From NCBI RefSeq assembly GCF_000002425.4, contig NC_037257.1, positions 11,656,627 to 11,720,626 of the forward strand: DNA of 64,000 nt. The letters are read 5' to 3'. Source of the stretch: Physcomitrium patens (taxonomy: Eukaryota > Streptophyta > Bryopsida > Funariales > Funariaceae). The position numbers and the translations under genes are program-made. The notes beneath the pieces were generated by a model. The model saw only the letters and a program-made list of their open reading frames with translations, was not told the origin of the DNA and ran no database searches. Positions 49,298 through 62,020 of this stretch are shown here, piece by piece (within the stretch, counting starts at the first letter, position 1; every line of letters starts with the position of its first letter).

Positions 49298-51284
49298 ATG
49301 AGAGTAATTAGAGCTTTGGCACAAGCCGGCGAAGACACTCTCGAAGAATCAATCCTTAGTAACCTGTAAGTTCATCTTGCAAAGTTCCATTATGTTCCGT
49401 TCACCACAACTGTCTTAAGGAACGCCAAATTTTCTCTACTTGATAATTAAATCTGAAGAAATAAGTAGAATGGGAGGATTTGTTCGTTTTTACTGCATGA
49501 CTTGAAATAGTCTTGAGAGACTTGGGTTTTGAAACGATATTATTAGTGGGGTCAGTGTTAGCAGGAACTTATTTGCCATTGCAATTGACACCGACGGTGT
49601 GTTTATACGAGGCAATTAAATAATACGGAGGCCACGTGATGCTCTGAGTAGTCATTAATCGAAGGTTTGTGGTATGCAGTTTTGCAGAAGAGCTTCATGC
49701 GCCACATCTGTTTCTCACTAGTGGTGCGCTTCATTGCCTAACAGCCAACATTATAATGCTTCGATTTTCGATTTCGAGGGATTCTAGCTTATGCTCTGTA
49801 CTGTTGCAGTAGCGTGGTCATCTTCAAAATAAAAAGAGTTGGAAGACACCCTTTTGATACTGGAGTAATTTGTGCTCAATGTATGCACTTATTATAGGTG
49901 TAAGGGGTAATTAAAGTATCCAGAGTGGGACTACTAACTCGGCAACTTTCAATCCTTGTGCACCCTATTCAGGCGCTATCACAGGGCTGGAGCCTTTGAT
50001 GTACTGATTTTTATTTCATTTTTATTTTTTTTATCATCAATCTTTGTGGTGATATGTATTCTAACAGCACATTTTCTTCCTGCATTTCTTGCTTTATGAT
50101 GCTGATTGTTAGTCGTGGGGAAGTTTTGCAGGTAATCCTATGCCACACTACAAGTCTCTTGCAAAGCAGTTAGTTTCCAACTTTCAGTCTTCTATTTCAC
50201 AGTTTAGAATATCTGCAAAATGCTCATACTTTTGCAACGGTTTGCTGTTTAGGTCTTGTTATTCTAGTTATGTTTCTTCAAGATCAGAGTAATCTACTTG
50301 TGCAAAGCAGCTGCAAGCCTATTAAACTTGACAAAAATGAAGGATGTTATTTACGAATGCAGATATAGGTCGCAGGCAATACGGCTGTTGGCAAAGTTGA
50401 GCCAGACACGACCTTGGCAGTTTACGGGTTCGCTTGAGCCGAAATCCCATGCTGAAACATTTCTTGTGAATTTTAAAACCTTTTCGAGTTGATCTGAAGT
50501 CATTTTCTTGGACAGGTCAATTTTGAGAACTTTTGCTGTAGGATGCCGGTATGGCGAGGCTCATACTTCGTTTGAAATTGTATAATTCTTCTTTTTCAGA
50601 GCGGTTGTAAAGATAAACAAGTTTTGGGAACAGTTCCAGCACGTTGATCTCCTTCAGTCTTATAACTCTCGGAAAAAAAATGGGGCTGGTGACGACACAC
50701 TCATGACTGCAAATGAGAGGCAGATCGTGGCTGTGCTTGTGAGCAGTGATCCAGTTGATTGGGTCGGGGTCTTCAGGTCCGTGAGCTTCTCATAATTCAT
50801 CTAGCCCTTAGTTTGTCTGCATACGTCTACGCTACTTTTCCGTGAATGGCTCCCGTCCCAAAACCTTCTCGTGATTTGGGGGTGCCCTATTGAATGGACA
50901 GGTCCAATGATTGAAGTCATCTTTTTCTTCTCTTGAACAGGCAGACGTCATTGTGTTCCAATTCATTCCTTCTGAGCTTTCGCTCTCTGTTGCTAACTAG
51001 GAGTGTGCTGCTGTAGCCAGGTCTTACGTGATGTGCTCCAAGCTGGTGGGCATCCCGGTAAAATTGATGCAAGCACGCTCCAAACGCTCGTGTTTTTTGC
51101 CCGACCAAATTTTCAATTCCAGGTTCGGCATGGGTGCCTTTCGGGTTGCCCTGAAGACAATGTGGGATTGACGAATGGTCTGCTTAGGTGTACCTCATTT
51201 GGAAAGTCGAAACCAGTTATTGAGTCGCTGGCAGGAAGGAGACTGTACAACATTGCGAGGCAGATGTACCCCAAAATAGAATGA
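49298..51284 (+). CDS. Unrecognised five-exon gene, about 205 residues
   Basis: Exons 49298-49365, 50113-50131, 50283-50368, 50600-50776 and 51017-51284 join in phase with GT-AG introns and end in TGA. The second exon is only 19 nt. The product starts MRVIRALAQAGEDTLEESIL. A mostly helical middle (IYLCKAAASLLNLTKM, INKFWEQFQHVDLLQSYN) and the stretch ERQIVAVLVSSDPVDWVGVF follow. The end is basic (ESLAGRRLYNIARQMYPKIE). There is no signal peptide or membrane segment, and I do not recognise the family. Exon 5 has a competing acceptor 4 nt downstream (start 51021) that gives a different, shorter frame. The consistent phase over four junctions supports a real gene, but the model is provisional. 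Confidence 0.5.
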
Positions 51285-54236
51285 TTGACACTTCTAAAGA
51301 GAGCACAAACTCAGGGAACCGTGCCATTAAAGAAGACTGCACTGAAAACCTTGTGTATAGTTTGTGACAATTTTGAAACAGACATAGTAGGAGCAATCTG
51401 CGCTAGACAGTCACGGTTCTCCATCCTTGTGCAGGTTGGTAACTTTGAAGGAACAGGAAATCATGACAATTATCCTGACGACAAAAAGGTTAATGATGTG
51501 TATGAACCTTAGATCTTACTCTCAAGAAAGAAGGGATTAGCTCCAAGTAGACTCCAAATCGGAGAAGCGACTCTCAAAAATGCGTTCTTCTTCAGATTAC
51601 AGTACCCATTGCTCTGCGGGTCGAGGTGTGGTTCATGGAAGGTGAGCCTGCAGCTATTTCCATGAGGTGCCACAGCACTTTACTGCCGTTCGTGGCCACC
51701 TCCTGTGGAGTGCAGTCTCCCGAGTTTGTTCCGATTATGTTCGCCAACTACGGAATTTTCGGGCCAAGTAGGTGATGCGTTGACCACTACTAACGAGCGT
51801 GCTCTCGTAAGTGGTTAGGACGAGGGGCGAACACTATTCTAGCAATCCATCATCTCAAAGCTATCAAAAACTCCACCGGCTCACCTTCCTTGCCGACGTT
51901 TCGCAACTTGCATCCATCCACAAGCCGATCACAAATGGAGAATTCATCAATTTCATCAGAGTATAGAATAACTCGGCGCAGTTCATCTACGTAACTGCGC
52001 CTGATGTAAATTTCTAAGCGAGGCTATCCGAATCACAGCACTGTTGCAGACAAATACTAGAAGTGGAAACAATAGAGAAGCAAACGTCCACATCCAGTCG
52101 GACGATTCCGACAACGGCGTTATCGAAGGAGCTTCTTCATCCCTGACGACCCACCAAACCTAGTCCTGCTTTAGCATAACCAGATTGTCGCAGAGCAGAA
52201 GCTAAATTCTGCAAGATTTGCCTACAACATGATTTCTGTCCAAACCGTGATGGCCCTGCAACAATCTATCATGTCACTGGGGGCATTTCACTGCGCAGAC
52301 AGAAATCGGAGAGAGATTCAGATACCTGTGCAGAATAAGAATCCCCTCATGCCACCCTAACCTTCACCGGGTACATGACCACAACGCGAGGAAGGGTTTT
52401 CCCTCTCTGGCGACAGATGGACGGCGACTTTTGAATCCACTACGAGAGCCTCGAAAACTCACCAAATTCACAGGCAACAACACTAGGCGCGATCAAAACC
52501 TATATTACAGAAACTTTAACACAGACCAGTTTCTCTTACCACTCTCGACTTGCCGGTCACGAGCCGCCGTCGGCGCCGGATGTCATCCTCGTGGCCGCCC
52601 GAGACGGATGAACCTTGACACTATGAATGGACGAATGTAGATGGTTTCTGTTCTCCGAGAATTGGCTGGTTTGCCATCGTGTTGTGTCTACACAAGCGCT
52701 GAAGAGGGTGTGATATTGTTGAGGGAGCCAAGTGCAGAGAGACATTCAGGAATAGAGCGCCGGAGCACATTGGAGTCGTTGAATGTCGAGCGAGGGTTGT
52801 GTCGTAGGGCTTGATTAAGTGAGGTTGGTGCGGTGGTGGTACCTTGTGGTGGTTTTTTTGTGTGGAGAGGTAGCGGAGATTGGTTCGGGGCTGAAGAGGA
52901 GGTTGTTGTTTAGGGGACTCGGTGTAAGATTGTGACGAATTTTAAGGCGGTTTTGTGGTGGAAGAGAAGGAGAAGATCCGGAGTGGTTTGAGTCTGTGGA
53001 GAGGAGGAGAAGGAGAGGAATGGCGGGTAAATGATGATGGTCGTTGTGTTGTTTGCAATTTCTGTGCAGAGTTGCGACGTTCTCTCTTGATGTTGTTTGT
53101 TGGGAAGTGCGGAAGTGCGGAGGCTCCTGTATGCGGTCTTATAATCGGGCGCTGTAGAAGTGATCATCCATAGCAATGAGGTTTGCTACTCTAATCTGTG
53201 TATGTTTGGTAGTTTCGTTTTCATATTGGTTCTTAAAGTAGAACGGAGCTGCTTCTTGCGGGGAGGGGGGGGGGTTAGGATAGGCACTCAACTTATCCTG
53301 AGTTCTCTTGGATCGTACCTGACAGTACCGGTTGTGTGTTCTATTGAAAATTGTTCACGATAAATAGGAAGATAAATTTAGGTGATTCTTAGTAGGGAAG
53401 ATCTGAACGCTGGAAGAGAACACAAGTTTTCTGAGAGTTTTTTTTATCCTTTTGTAGTGAGTGCGGCCAAAAGCCGTTGGACGGGTCGGAACGTTATAGT
53501 TGTGGTTGTGAAGATTTTTTTTCTTATGCTTTGGTTTAGCGTCGAGTTGTCGGACGTCTCTTCCGTTGGTGCCACAGAAAGTTTCGTTTGCTTGCCTGTC
53601 AACCTTCTGCATACTGTAAGATGTTGTTCTGGATAGTTCAAGCGAGCGCTGCAAAGTTATGCGGGTATAGAGTGCTAATGTATTTGTTTTTGAAAGAAAT
53701 ATCCACTCCTAGTTCTGCCTGAGGGCTGGTAACTGAAACGTGGATTGTGACTGACGTCGGTCTTATCGAGGATACAATTTTAAAATAATCTGTAGATTTT
53801 GCCACCGAATATCATGCACAAAACGACTAGATGTCTAAGTCTCATATAGCTATTTGTACGCTATAGCAAGCGGTGAAGCACATTTCTCTTCCCGTATCTC
53901 TCGTGTTGAAGCGTTTGTTTTTTTATTGTTTTGTGTACACTGGCGCTCTCCGGGTGAAGTCCATGCAGGCGACCTGGTATCGCGGACCTTTGATATCGGA
54001 GAAGGTATCAAAGGATCGCATGGTTTTAACGTGGCATTTGTGTCCACAGTGTCAAGTTCTATGCTTATCCAATTCTTACAAGAGTTTTCTCGACATGCAG
54101 ACACGTTTTCCCGGAACACGCTGGACAGTTTTCAAAGAGGACCGGCGATAAGATTTTAAGAACCGAGGAATCTGTTGGGAATGATAATCGAGCCGGAGAG
54201 TGCGTGAAGCTTGGGGACAGAAGAGTTTTGTTGAGA
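51285..54236. other. Spacer with no supported gene; promoter side of the DUF1639 gene
   Basis: The stretch 51285-51530 continues with a 75-codon ORF that is probably 3' UTR. Between 51.6 and 53.2 kb the ORFs are short and overlap on both strands without motifs. From about 52.8 to 53.1 kb the plus strand is rich in GGA/GAG. From 53.2 to 54.2 kb the sequence could hold a 5' UTR with an intron for the DUF1639 gene; no TATA box was convincing. Confidence 0.35.
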
Positions 54237-55507
54237 ATGCCGGGTAACAGATTAAAGTCAGCTAGCTCTTCTCGCCAAACACATCAAGCGAAGGAGCTGA
54301 ATGGCTCTGATACCAAAATACCAGAATCGGTTGAGAATGGTCGTGTAAAGGAGGAAGAGGAGGGTTCGGAAGAGGGTCCGAAGCAACCCCAACCAGATGG
54401 AGTGAACCTCCAGTGGGGCCACAAAAAACGGACGCGCAAAATTAAATTAGACACCAAAGCTAATGTGGAGGAGTCATCTGGAATTAAGAATTTGATTTCA
54501 AGACCTGATAGACGCGTTGTACGGGCTGAAAAAGTAGCTCCTGCACATGTCAAAGCACCAGCGGTTGCCCCTTGCTCGCAGTCGCCACTGAAGTCGACTA
54601 ACGGAAGTAGCAGGAGGTACATCTTTTTTCACACTGCGCCTTTGTCGTTGTCGTGCTGCATTCTGTTGATCCACTAGTGCTTTTAAGGGGAAAGCAGAGA
54701 GTCCAGGAATCTGACCTTCGGTTGTTATGTTCCGATCTGAGGTGTCAGAGATGCAGAAGGAAATGGAGCGACATATACAGCAAAAAATGTAGATGCAGAC
54801 GGTGTCCTCGACAGTGAAGCTAACAAAACTAGAAAAGCAGATTTGAGCTCACATCCACCACTTGCGAATCCTGAAAAGACCTCTGGCAGCAACCCCAGTA
54901 CAGGAGCCCTCCCAACTGTCAGCACTAGACCTGATGCAAATGGTCACCTGGAAAAAGCAGCCCCCTCTGCGAAAGTTGACATGGAACTTTTCCAGTGGCC
55001 AAAGTTTATTATATCTTTGACTCGAAAAGAAAAGGAGGATGATTTTTTTGCTATCAAGGGTTGCAAGCTCCCAATTAGACCCAAGAAAAGGTTGAAGCAT
55101 GTGGAGAGGACTCTTCAGGTGAGTGATTTTGTTTTTTGAATTTTTTTCTCGTCTTTTCTAGTGATTCACTTCACTTTGCGTGCATGTTGCTTTGGTGATC
55201 TGATACTTGTTATCTTGGCATTGTGTTGTTTCTAACATGCCTCATTGTATGCAAAAGGTTATGAGCCCCGGGAGCTGGCTATGCGACTTAACAAGGGAGC
55301 GATATGAAGTAAGAGAGAAAAAATCCATCAAGAAGGTATGTTGTAATCTGTGTCATGTTTTGTTGGCTTTTCCCGCACATGCAACTGATTTTTCGATTAT
55401 GGTTGTGACTCAATTGTAAATAGTCTCTGACTTTCGAATATGTTTTAATTTTGCAGAGGCCAAGGGGTCTGAAAGCAATGGGCAGCGCCGAAAGTGACTC
55501 TGATTAG
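54237..55507 (+). CDS. DUF1639 family protein
   Basis: This is a plant-specific family of unknown biochemical function. Four exons (54237-54616, 54749-55118, 55258-55335, 55457-55507) join in phase to 292 residues and a TAG stop. The N-terminal two thirds are disordered: Ser-, Lys- and Glu-rich with an acidic stretch (EEEEGSEEGP). The C-terminus carries the DUF1639 signature: WPKFIISLTRKEKEDDFFAI, GCKLPIRPKKR, then PGSWLCDLTRERYEV. The family form is ISLSKKEIEEDFLAMxGxKLPxRPKKRxxxVQKxL followed by PGxWLxxxTxxRYxV. The start ATG at 54237 is the first in its frame; the frame stays open a little upstream. The exon 2 acceptor at 54748 was chosen because it alone keeps the reading frame. Confidence 0.85.
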
Positions 55508-56738
55508 GCTTTTTGGACTGTACAATAAACCCGCACCCGCTGAACTTCTTACGAAAAAAAATGTGTGTTTCCAGGTTTAGCTGCACACTTGAATTCTTAC
55601 TTTCCAAGTTTGTAACATTCTTCACAATTAGGCAGCCGCGTCTTCGGCCTGTGGCATTGATATGTCAACTTCAATTTTAGATCATTGGAGATGTCGGGTT
55701 AGTCTCCAAAGAATCTATATTGATAAAGTGGTCTGCACAAATATGTACTGTCAATATTAAACCTTAGTTCCCTTCCGATGCAACAGACTTTCCAAAGCTA
55801 TGCTGCATAATGCCATGTAGGAAGATGACAATGGATAGGTGTTGCTGTCAGAAAATTGATGATTTATCAGCCCTCATGCATGTCTGCGAGGCATGATTTT
55901 GCAACCAGCTCGATGTTGAAACTTTTGATAAATAGCTCGGTCAAGGTAGTAGTCACGTTGAACCAGAGATCTGTTGCCTGAGTTGGCAGGCTAAGATGCT
56001 TTAAGAGATTTGAATGTATTTGATCTCAGATTGCAATGTCTTCCGCTGTTTTCTGTAAGCGCCCATGATTGTTTCATCTTCGCTTGATTTGGGACATGGT
56101 GTTGTATCCCAAATTTGTCATAGGTGTCGATGATGTTTTGCAATCTCTTTTGGGATCATGGTCGACATGAATAATTCGTGACAGTCGATACCCGTCAGTC
56201 TCTCCTTTTATCATGCCTAGGGGAATGGATGTCGATTTTGCTAATGAAGTAATTTGCTAAGACCTCCATGAATATCATTATCTGGAAGTCGCATGGCGGT
56301 GTAAACTGAAGACAAACTGTTACAGGTTTTTGCAAAAGTTATTATCACATTCCTATGATTCTTGATCTATTTCTCTTTAAAGAATGTGGAACCTGCAATG
56401 GTGTGAGGAAAACGACTAACGCATTGTCTTTGCTTCTTCAATGCCTACAACAATTGGGCAAAATATAAAAAATACTATCGTTGTAGAAAACGACCAAATA
56501 TCATGCGCCTCATCGTCTCGCAAACCAGTCCCCACAACAACGGTGTATTCTGGCTCTTAAAGCTTTCATGAAACGCTTTTTCGGTACAAGATGTAACCAG
56601 TCATTTTGTGACCGCCTGGCAACAGCTTAGCAATGTGGAACTTCAATTTCGAGGAATGCTAGGAGCTACTTGAGATTCAATTCGTGAGTATGCAGCAGAT
56701 AAAAAAAACATCAGGATCCACTTCCCCTAAATCTCTAA
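55508..56738. other. Region between two convergent genes
   Basis: The 3' ends of the DUF1639 gene (plus) and the U11/U12-65K gene (minus) face each other here. Both 3' UTRs are expected inside. No ORF of note and no repeat was seen. Confidence 0.5.
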
Positions 56739-59700
56739 CTATGTCTTGGCAGCAGAGCGATTACGTCCAAACTGTACTATCATTGGTTTACCCTTCAGCA
56801 CAAATCCATGCGTCAAACCCTGCAAATCCATAGCAGTGTGAAATCAACACTCGCGTGGATAATTTGAGACTGAACTAATACATACATATAAGCTGTTGTC
56901 TATGTCGATGAAGCTCCCACCAATTATAGATATGAAGCAAAAAACCAATGAACTACATTCAACCTACAGGAATTGACGTTCCAAAAAAAGGAGTTCGGAG
57001 AGAAGGAAAGAAAGAAGGGTTTTGAAAATTAATGTTCTTAACATGGGACGTTGCAGCACTTACTAAAGCATCTTGAGCGGCCTCTGTTGATGGAAATGTT
57101 ACAAAAGCCTGGCCTCGCATTCGCCCTTCCTGCCAGCAGTTCACAAACAAGCCCGCGTTGGAATAAGAACATGAACTCCATCCCACAAATAGGACTTTTT
57201 CCTAGGTAGTTAGTTACACCTGTTTTATGTCGAGCACTCTCTCACTAGCCACAACAAACTCCAGTGTAAGAATTCTTTCCAAAAAACTCTTTCATCAAAG
57301 TCGCATATGCAATCAACATTTGGATCAGCTGTAAAATCTTTACCAAAACATTTAACACGGTTAAAAGAATTTTATGCTCTTAATAAGTGGAGCGTGAACT
57401 AGAATGAGAGAAACAAAAAGGTGAGCATTTGTATACCTGCATGAGATTCACATTCAAAGCAGCTTTTGTCTCATCAAGGGTTGGAAAGAAGGCGCCTACA
57501 CAAATGAGAAATTTGTAACCAGAGAATAAGACAGTGTATCAAAGATTAGGGAGGCACAGTGCAATTAAAAGACTACCTTCACATGTTGAGCAGCAGTGGT
57601 TTGATTTCTTCAAAAGCACCATGAATGGATTAAGGACAGACTCGTCTTGAAGATTATATCAATGCTTTCAAGGTTGAAGTGTTGAGCATGCTAAGAACTT
57701 CATAGAAACAAGACTTGATCATACAGCAACTAGGAGCAAAGCTTTACCAAAGACATAGAAGAGATCCTCTGAAGTCACTTCTTTTGCCAAATTCTTGATA
57801 TAAAGAACCTGTGAGGGGGCTCCCGCAGCGTAATTCTTCAAATCCATAATAGAGAACATACATAAATCCATTAGCCTCTACAACATTCGATGTGTGGAAC
57901 TTACATACGGCATGGATAATTTTGTGAATGAACCAAACCAAATTCATCATGACGTGAATTCAAGCAATAAAACATGCACTTAAGTACCAGTCATTCGCCA
58001 TGAGAACATTTCCTACCCTATGCGACTCCCATAGGATCCATGCTAGACAACTCATGTTCTCACACCTTAAAGGTAACATCTTGCTCCAACAATATTGACC
58101 AGCAATATAAGAGGTTACGAAAAGACACGTATTCCTCTCTAATCCAAAATTGTTGAATGTGCCTATTGGTGCAAATATGCGCTCAATGTGAGTATTGAGC
58201 GCCACCCATCTTTATTTAAATTCTATGAGTGAAGTTATTGCAGTATTCCACAAAACACCATAAACATTGACTAGTTTACAAGACCATAAGAGAAAATAAT
58301 AGATACTCTGATAATTTAAAAGGTTGCTCACCTTAAGAATGGGCAAAGCAAGCATTTCAGCCTCAGACATTTGGCCACCCTGTAGTTCTGCCCGCGAGGC
58401 TCTCTTAGAGGAATCATCTACTTTTGTTCTGGGAACATCCATCTCGTCTTGGAAGCTGATGTCTCTTGATGGTCCTTCACTAGCTGAGGTCTTGGTTGAA
58501 ATCTTGATCTGTTAACCATTTCGACAGTCCGTTGTTAGAATTACGATAATCGACAAATTCCAGCTGTGGATTGAGACAATTACCATCCAGGTGCAGAAAA
58601 CAAAATAAAGAAAGATTAGTCCTTGGAATCAGTATATAAACTTGAGTGTGGACAATGACCATGATACCGACGAAACCTGAGGTGAGAACAATGCTAGGAA
58701 ATCACCTGCATGACGGGTTTGTTCTTCTTGATTGGAGCAGCTCTTGGAATAACACTAATAGACTTCACCCCTGCAGATTCATGAGAAGCATCTTTGTCCA
58801 CTGCAGGACCCACTACAGCCCCCAACTTAGCTCGCTTTCTTCTTGCTCTATGGGCGTCGAGGTCTTTGTCAGGTACAACACTTTCTTCTTCCCCACCCGG
58901 AGCATTGTTGTCTTCCTATAATATTAAAAAGCGACAGCAAAATACAACAAAATGTAAATGCTCACAAGGAATGAATTTATAAAAATATGTTAATAACAAT
59001 TAAAACCCCCTTTCTTGTAAATTGAGAATAAGACCTGGCTCCTACTCAATGCCAACAGAGATCACTTGAGAGTACCTACTGGAATCAGTATACTAGCTGC
59101 CTATTACTAAAAGTATGAATCCATTGTTTTCTTACTAACCTCGTCACTTGATTCAAGCTCCGATTCACCACTAGACAGCTCACCCGCCTGTCGCTTTTCA
59201 ACTGGGGGAGCTGGTATAGGTGGTGGCAATGGCGGTGTGGGAAGAGCAGGACGGAATGGAGCTGGAAGGTTCATTTTATTCATTAGATGCAAAACCTGAT
59301 CGCAATATATTCATCACCAACGTTTTCGCACTCATCAGCAAGGACTCCTTGAATCAAGAATTTACCCACCTCTGTTAGATCCCAACCTCATTGAGTGATT
59401 CAAAAAGTCTGCTACCCTGTCTGTCCGTCCAGAATGGTGGCAAAAAATCTGCCACAATAAGATAAGGACCAGGAATACAACACACACTACATACAACAAG
59501 AGATAAAAACTATAGAGGAGGGTAAGTACCTGTGTATAGAACCGTGGAACTGCAATAAGAGTGTTCACGATATTTGTAAGAATATTTCCATCCGGAGGGG
59601 GATACGCATACCTGCAAATCAACACAAGTAGCCCATTCAGACAAGTCGACCTGAAAGACTTGATGCCAGAAACAGACTCGTACCTCATGCTGCACCACAA

Positions 59701-60862
59701 AGCAGCTCAAGAAAGTGATCTAGAATCCAATGCGAGAGACAACAGCAAGGAGGGCAAGGGCCTGTGTACATACTACGAGATATAAATGTGAAAGATGAGG
59801 TTTCAGCTCTAAAGAATAATAATTTTACAACTTTACAATTTTCAAATAACAAGTGAGTTTACAACATGATCAACACCCTAAACAAGGATAAGGATAAAAT
59901 GATCTTTCATTTCTAATTAGAAGGTAGCATTCCGTACTCAAGCTGAGGAGGAAAGGGGTAATCCACCCCCAGAGCAGGAGCAATGGGTTCCATCCCTGTT
60001 GCGCCTCTGCCTGCTTGATGAATTTCGCTAGTCTGAGGTACAAGTGGAGGTTCTGGAGGTGGATGGGGAGGGATAGTATCAGCCCCTGCGTCTGTGCTTC
60101 TCGCCATTGAACTGTCTCCAGATAAGCCATCCTTGCTTGATTCAGGAATCGCTCTTTCAACACTTAGAATTTTACCCAAGAATCTCAGTCTGCCACACAG
60201 TTCAGGACCATTTCAGCTACGTGATCCTGATTATATAACGATATAAAAAACATTATGCCTCGTGTGAAGTTTGGCGTGTATCTCTCTAGCAGACTGTGAG
60301 AAGAAGCAGTGCAGAGGACTCAACTTCGTAAAGTACATTCTGCTGAGGAAGTACGCACGATATATGCATCTCAATCTCAAGCCTAGTTGGAGGGTAATTA
60401 TTACTGGTAGCATACCTGTGCATTTGTGATTGTGCAGCTGCAGCTGCAGATTCATTATCATAATCCACAAAAGCACAGTTCTTCAGCCTGTTACACGCAC
60501 ACATACTTCGAGTCACGTTGTAGATGACCACGCTCAAAGAAGGCTAGGGTTACAAGAGAAATGAAACAAGAAAACAGACAAAGCCAAGGTCAACGGGACC
60601 CAAAACCTAAAACCATATATTTTCATTAAAGTACATTTATTTTTATTTCAGTTTTAAAGCAATCATCGGAAACACGACTTTACCTTCCCGATGTACACAG
60701 ACGAAAATCTGAGGCGCCATAGTGCGAGAAAAGACGTTTCAGAGTGTCGGCCATCAGTCCCTCTGGCAGATGGCGAATGAGCAGCGTAACCCGCGCACCC
60801 TGTACTGCAGGTGTCGAAGATGGGGGAGGTAGAGGAGGAGGCGAAGGCGCCATAGTCGACAT
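56739..60862 (-). CDS. RNPC3: U11/U12 snRNP 65-kDa protein (minor spliceosome)
   Basis: This protein bridges U11 and U12 in the minor di-snRNP. Its C-terminal RRM binds U12 snRNA stem-loop III and its N-terminal part contacts U11-59K. Eleven exons: 60862-60684, 60487-60416, 60189-59938, 59611-59530, 59295-59140, 58915-58706, 58508-58332, 57835-57748, 57495-57437, 57129-57064, 56819-56739. They join in phase to 473 residues (animal protein about 517). RRM1 (about 25-105) shows TLLIRHLPEGL, FSHYGASDFR and LKNCAFVDYD. A Pro-rich linker leads to YPPPDGNILTNIVNTLIAVP, a hallmark of the plant protein, and then an acidic Ser-rich region. RRM2 (about 383-465) shows VLYIKNLAKEV, RMRGQAFVTFPS and GFVLKGKPMIVQFGR. 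The ATG at 60862 precedes a second in-frame ATG three codons on. Confidence 0.93.
59884..59896 (-). promoter_or_regulatory. RNPC3: Tandem U12-type 5' splice-site-like motif in intron 3 of the 65K gene
   Basis: The minus strand reads TATCCTTATCCTT, two overlapping copies of the TATCCTT core of U12-type 5' splice sites, which pairs with U11 snRNA. It lies about 40 nt past the exon 3 donor. Read-through past that donor meets a stop at 59913-59915. Tandem motifs of this type (USSE) are known to control U11/U12 protein genes; the role here is inference. Confidence 0.35.
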
Positions 60863-62020
60863 GGTCACACTGTTTTCTCTCAAACAATTTTAGAGAAAAT
60901 CTCAAGCATCACAAAAACATCTTCCAGCAATAGACATCTGACCCATCTAGAGTATGGCGGAAGAGAGAATTCAACGGAAGATGTTTCACCATGTCTCCTT
61001 CACGAACGTGTCGGAAAGAAAGAATTGAAGCTGCCAAGATGATACAAAACAAGTCGAACAACAACTCTCCCAATAGATTGTAGATCAGAGTTACTAATTC
61101 CAAGTTGGCGTAATCAAGAGGACAACTCCAAACTAACAAGGTCCCCTTCAACAATTAATTTCCCAAAAATCCGTCGCTCATCATCTCGGCAGCTTATTGA
61201 GTACAAACCCGAAACTCTTAGATCCGAGTGCCTATTGTATAATAAATGTGTACGATTGTTCATCGTCGAAACTCACAAATTTTGTACACAAAACCTCGAA
61301 GCTTCAGAGTTCCCAATAAGGACCCAATTCCGCTGCATCAAACACTCGAAGACCTTGAGCTGCAAACTGCACCGAGTGCATCTTCTCTTAGTAGAATTAC
61401 AAGCTAAGGAACTCACATCTCCAAATGGGTATTAAACACGTAGTAGAAAGTAAACAGAACTACTGTACCCTTCATGGGGTGCTACCATGGAGCGGAGTAA
61501 ATTTCAGATGGGTTTGCGAAGAATTCATAAAGGAAGTGCACTGGGTGGTGTATTGCTTCGAAACCTAAGTTCCTTATCTTGTGACGACCCTCATGTAGAA
61601 TGTGAAACTTCAAACGGTGAAGTGATATAACCCATTGAAGAGGAAGTGTTAACAATGAGCACTGAGCGTTCCTAGAAGCGGATTGTAACATAAACAGGTT
61701 TTACAGAATGCTGATAGAGCGCTATATTGAATTACAGCAATCATGATGTCAAGTACATATATCTTCAGATATATTATCCGATGTCACGATCAGTTAACAG
61801 AAAAAACTGCAAGAGGTTCACACTTCTTTATATAAAATGGTTGTAGCACAAAGACGGAAAACCCTCCTCAAAATTACTCACATCTTTCGGCACGTATCTA
61901 ACCAGAAGCATTGTTAGACCACATGCGAAGTGATACAACACGCCTGGGCACAGTTGCAATTCTAATCGCAATCGTTAGTGTCAATGACTATTTAAAAATA
62001 TAATTAAAATGTAACATGTA
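60863..62020. other. Promoter of U11/U12-65K and 3' flank of WDR55
   Basis: Both neighbours are on the minus strand. The WDR55 3' UTR should occupy the right part, and the 65K promoter and 5' UTR the left. ORFs of up to 80 codons lack motifs. Confidence 0.45.

Noticed and set aside
51021-51170. Alternative frame for exon 5 of the unrecognised gene, ending at TGA near 51170
   Set aside because: Both acceptors keep phase, but the 51017 acceptor gives the longer uninterrupted frame to 51284, so it was preferred; this choice is not secure.
53850-54159. Overlapping ORFs of about 90-100 codons upstream of the DUF1639 start
   Set aside because: They occur in several frames on both strands, have no motif and do not join in phase to the DUF1639 exons.
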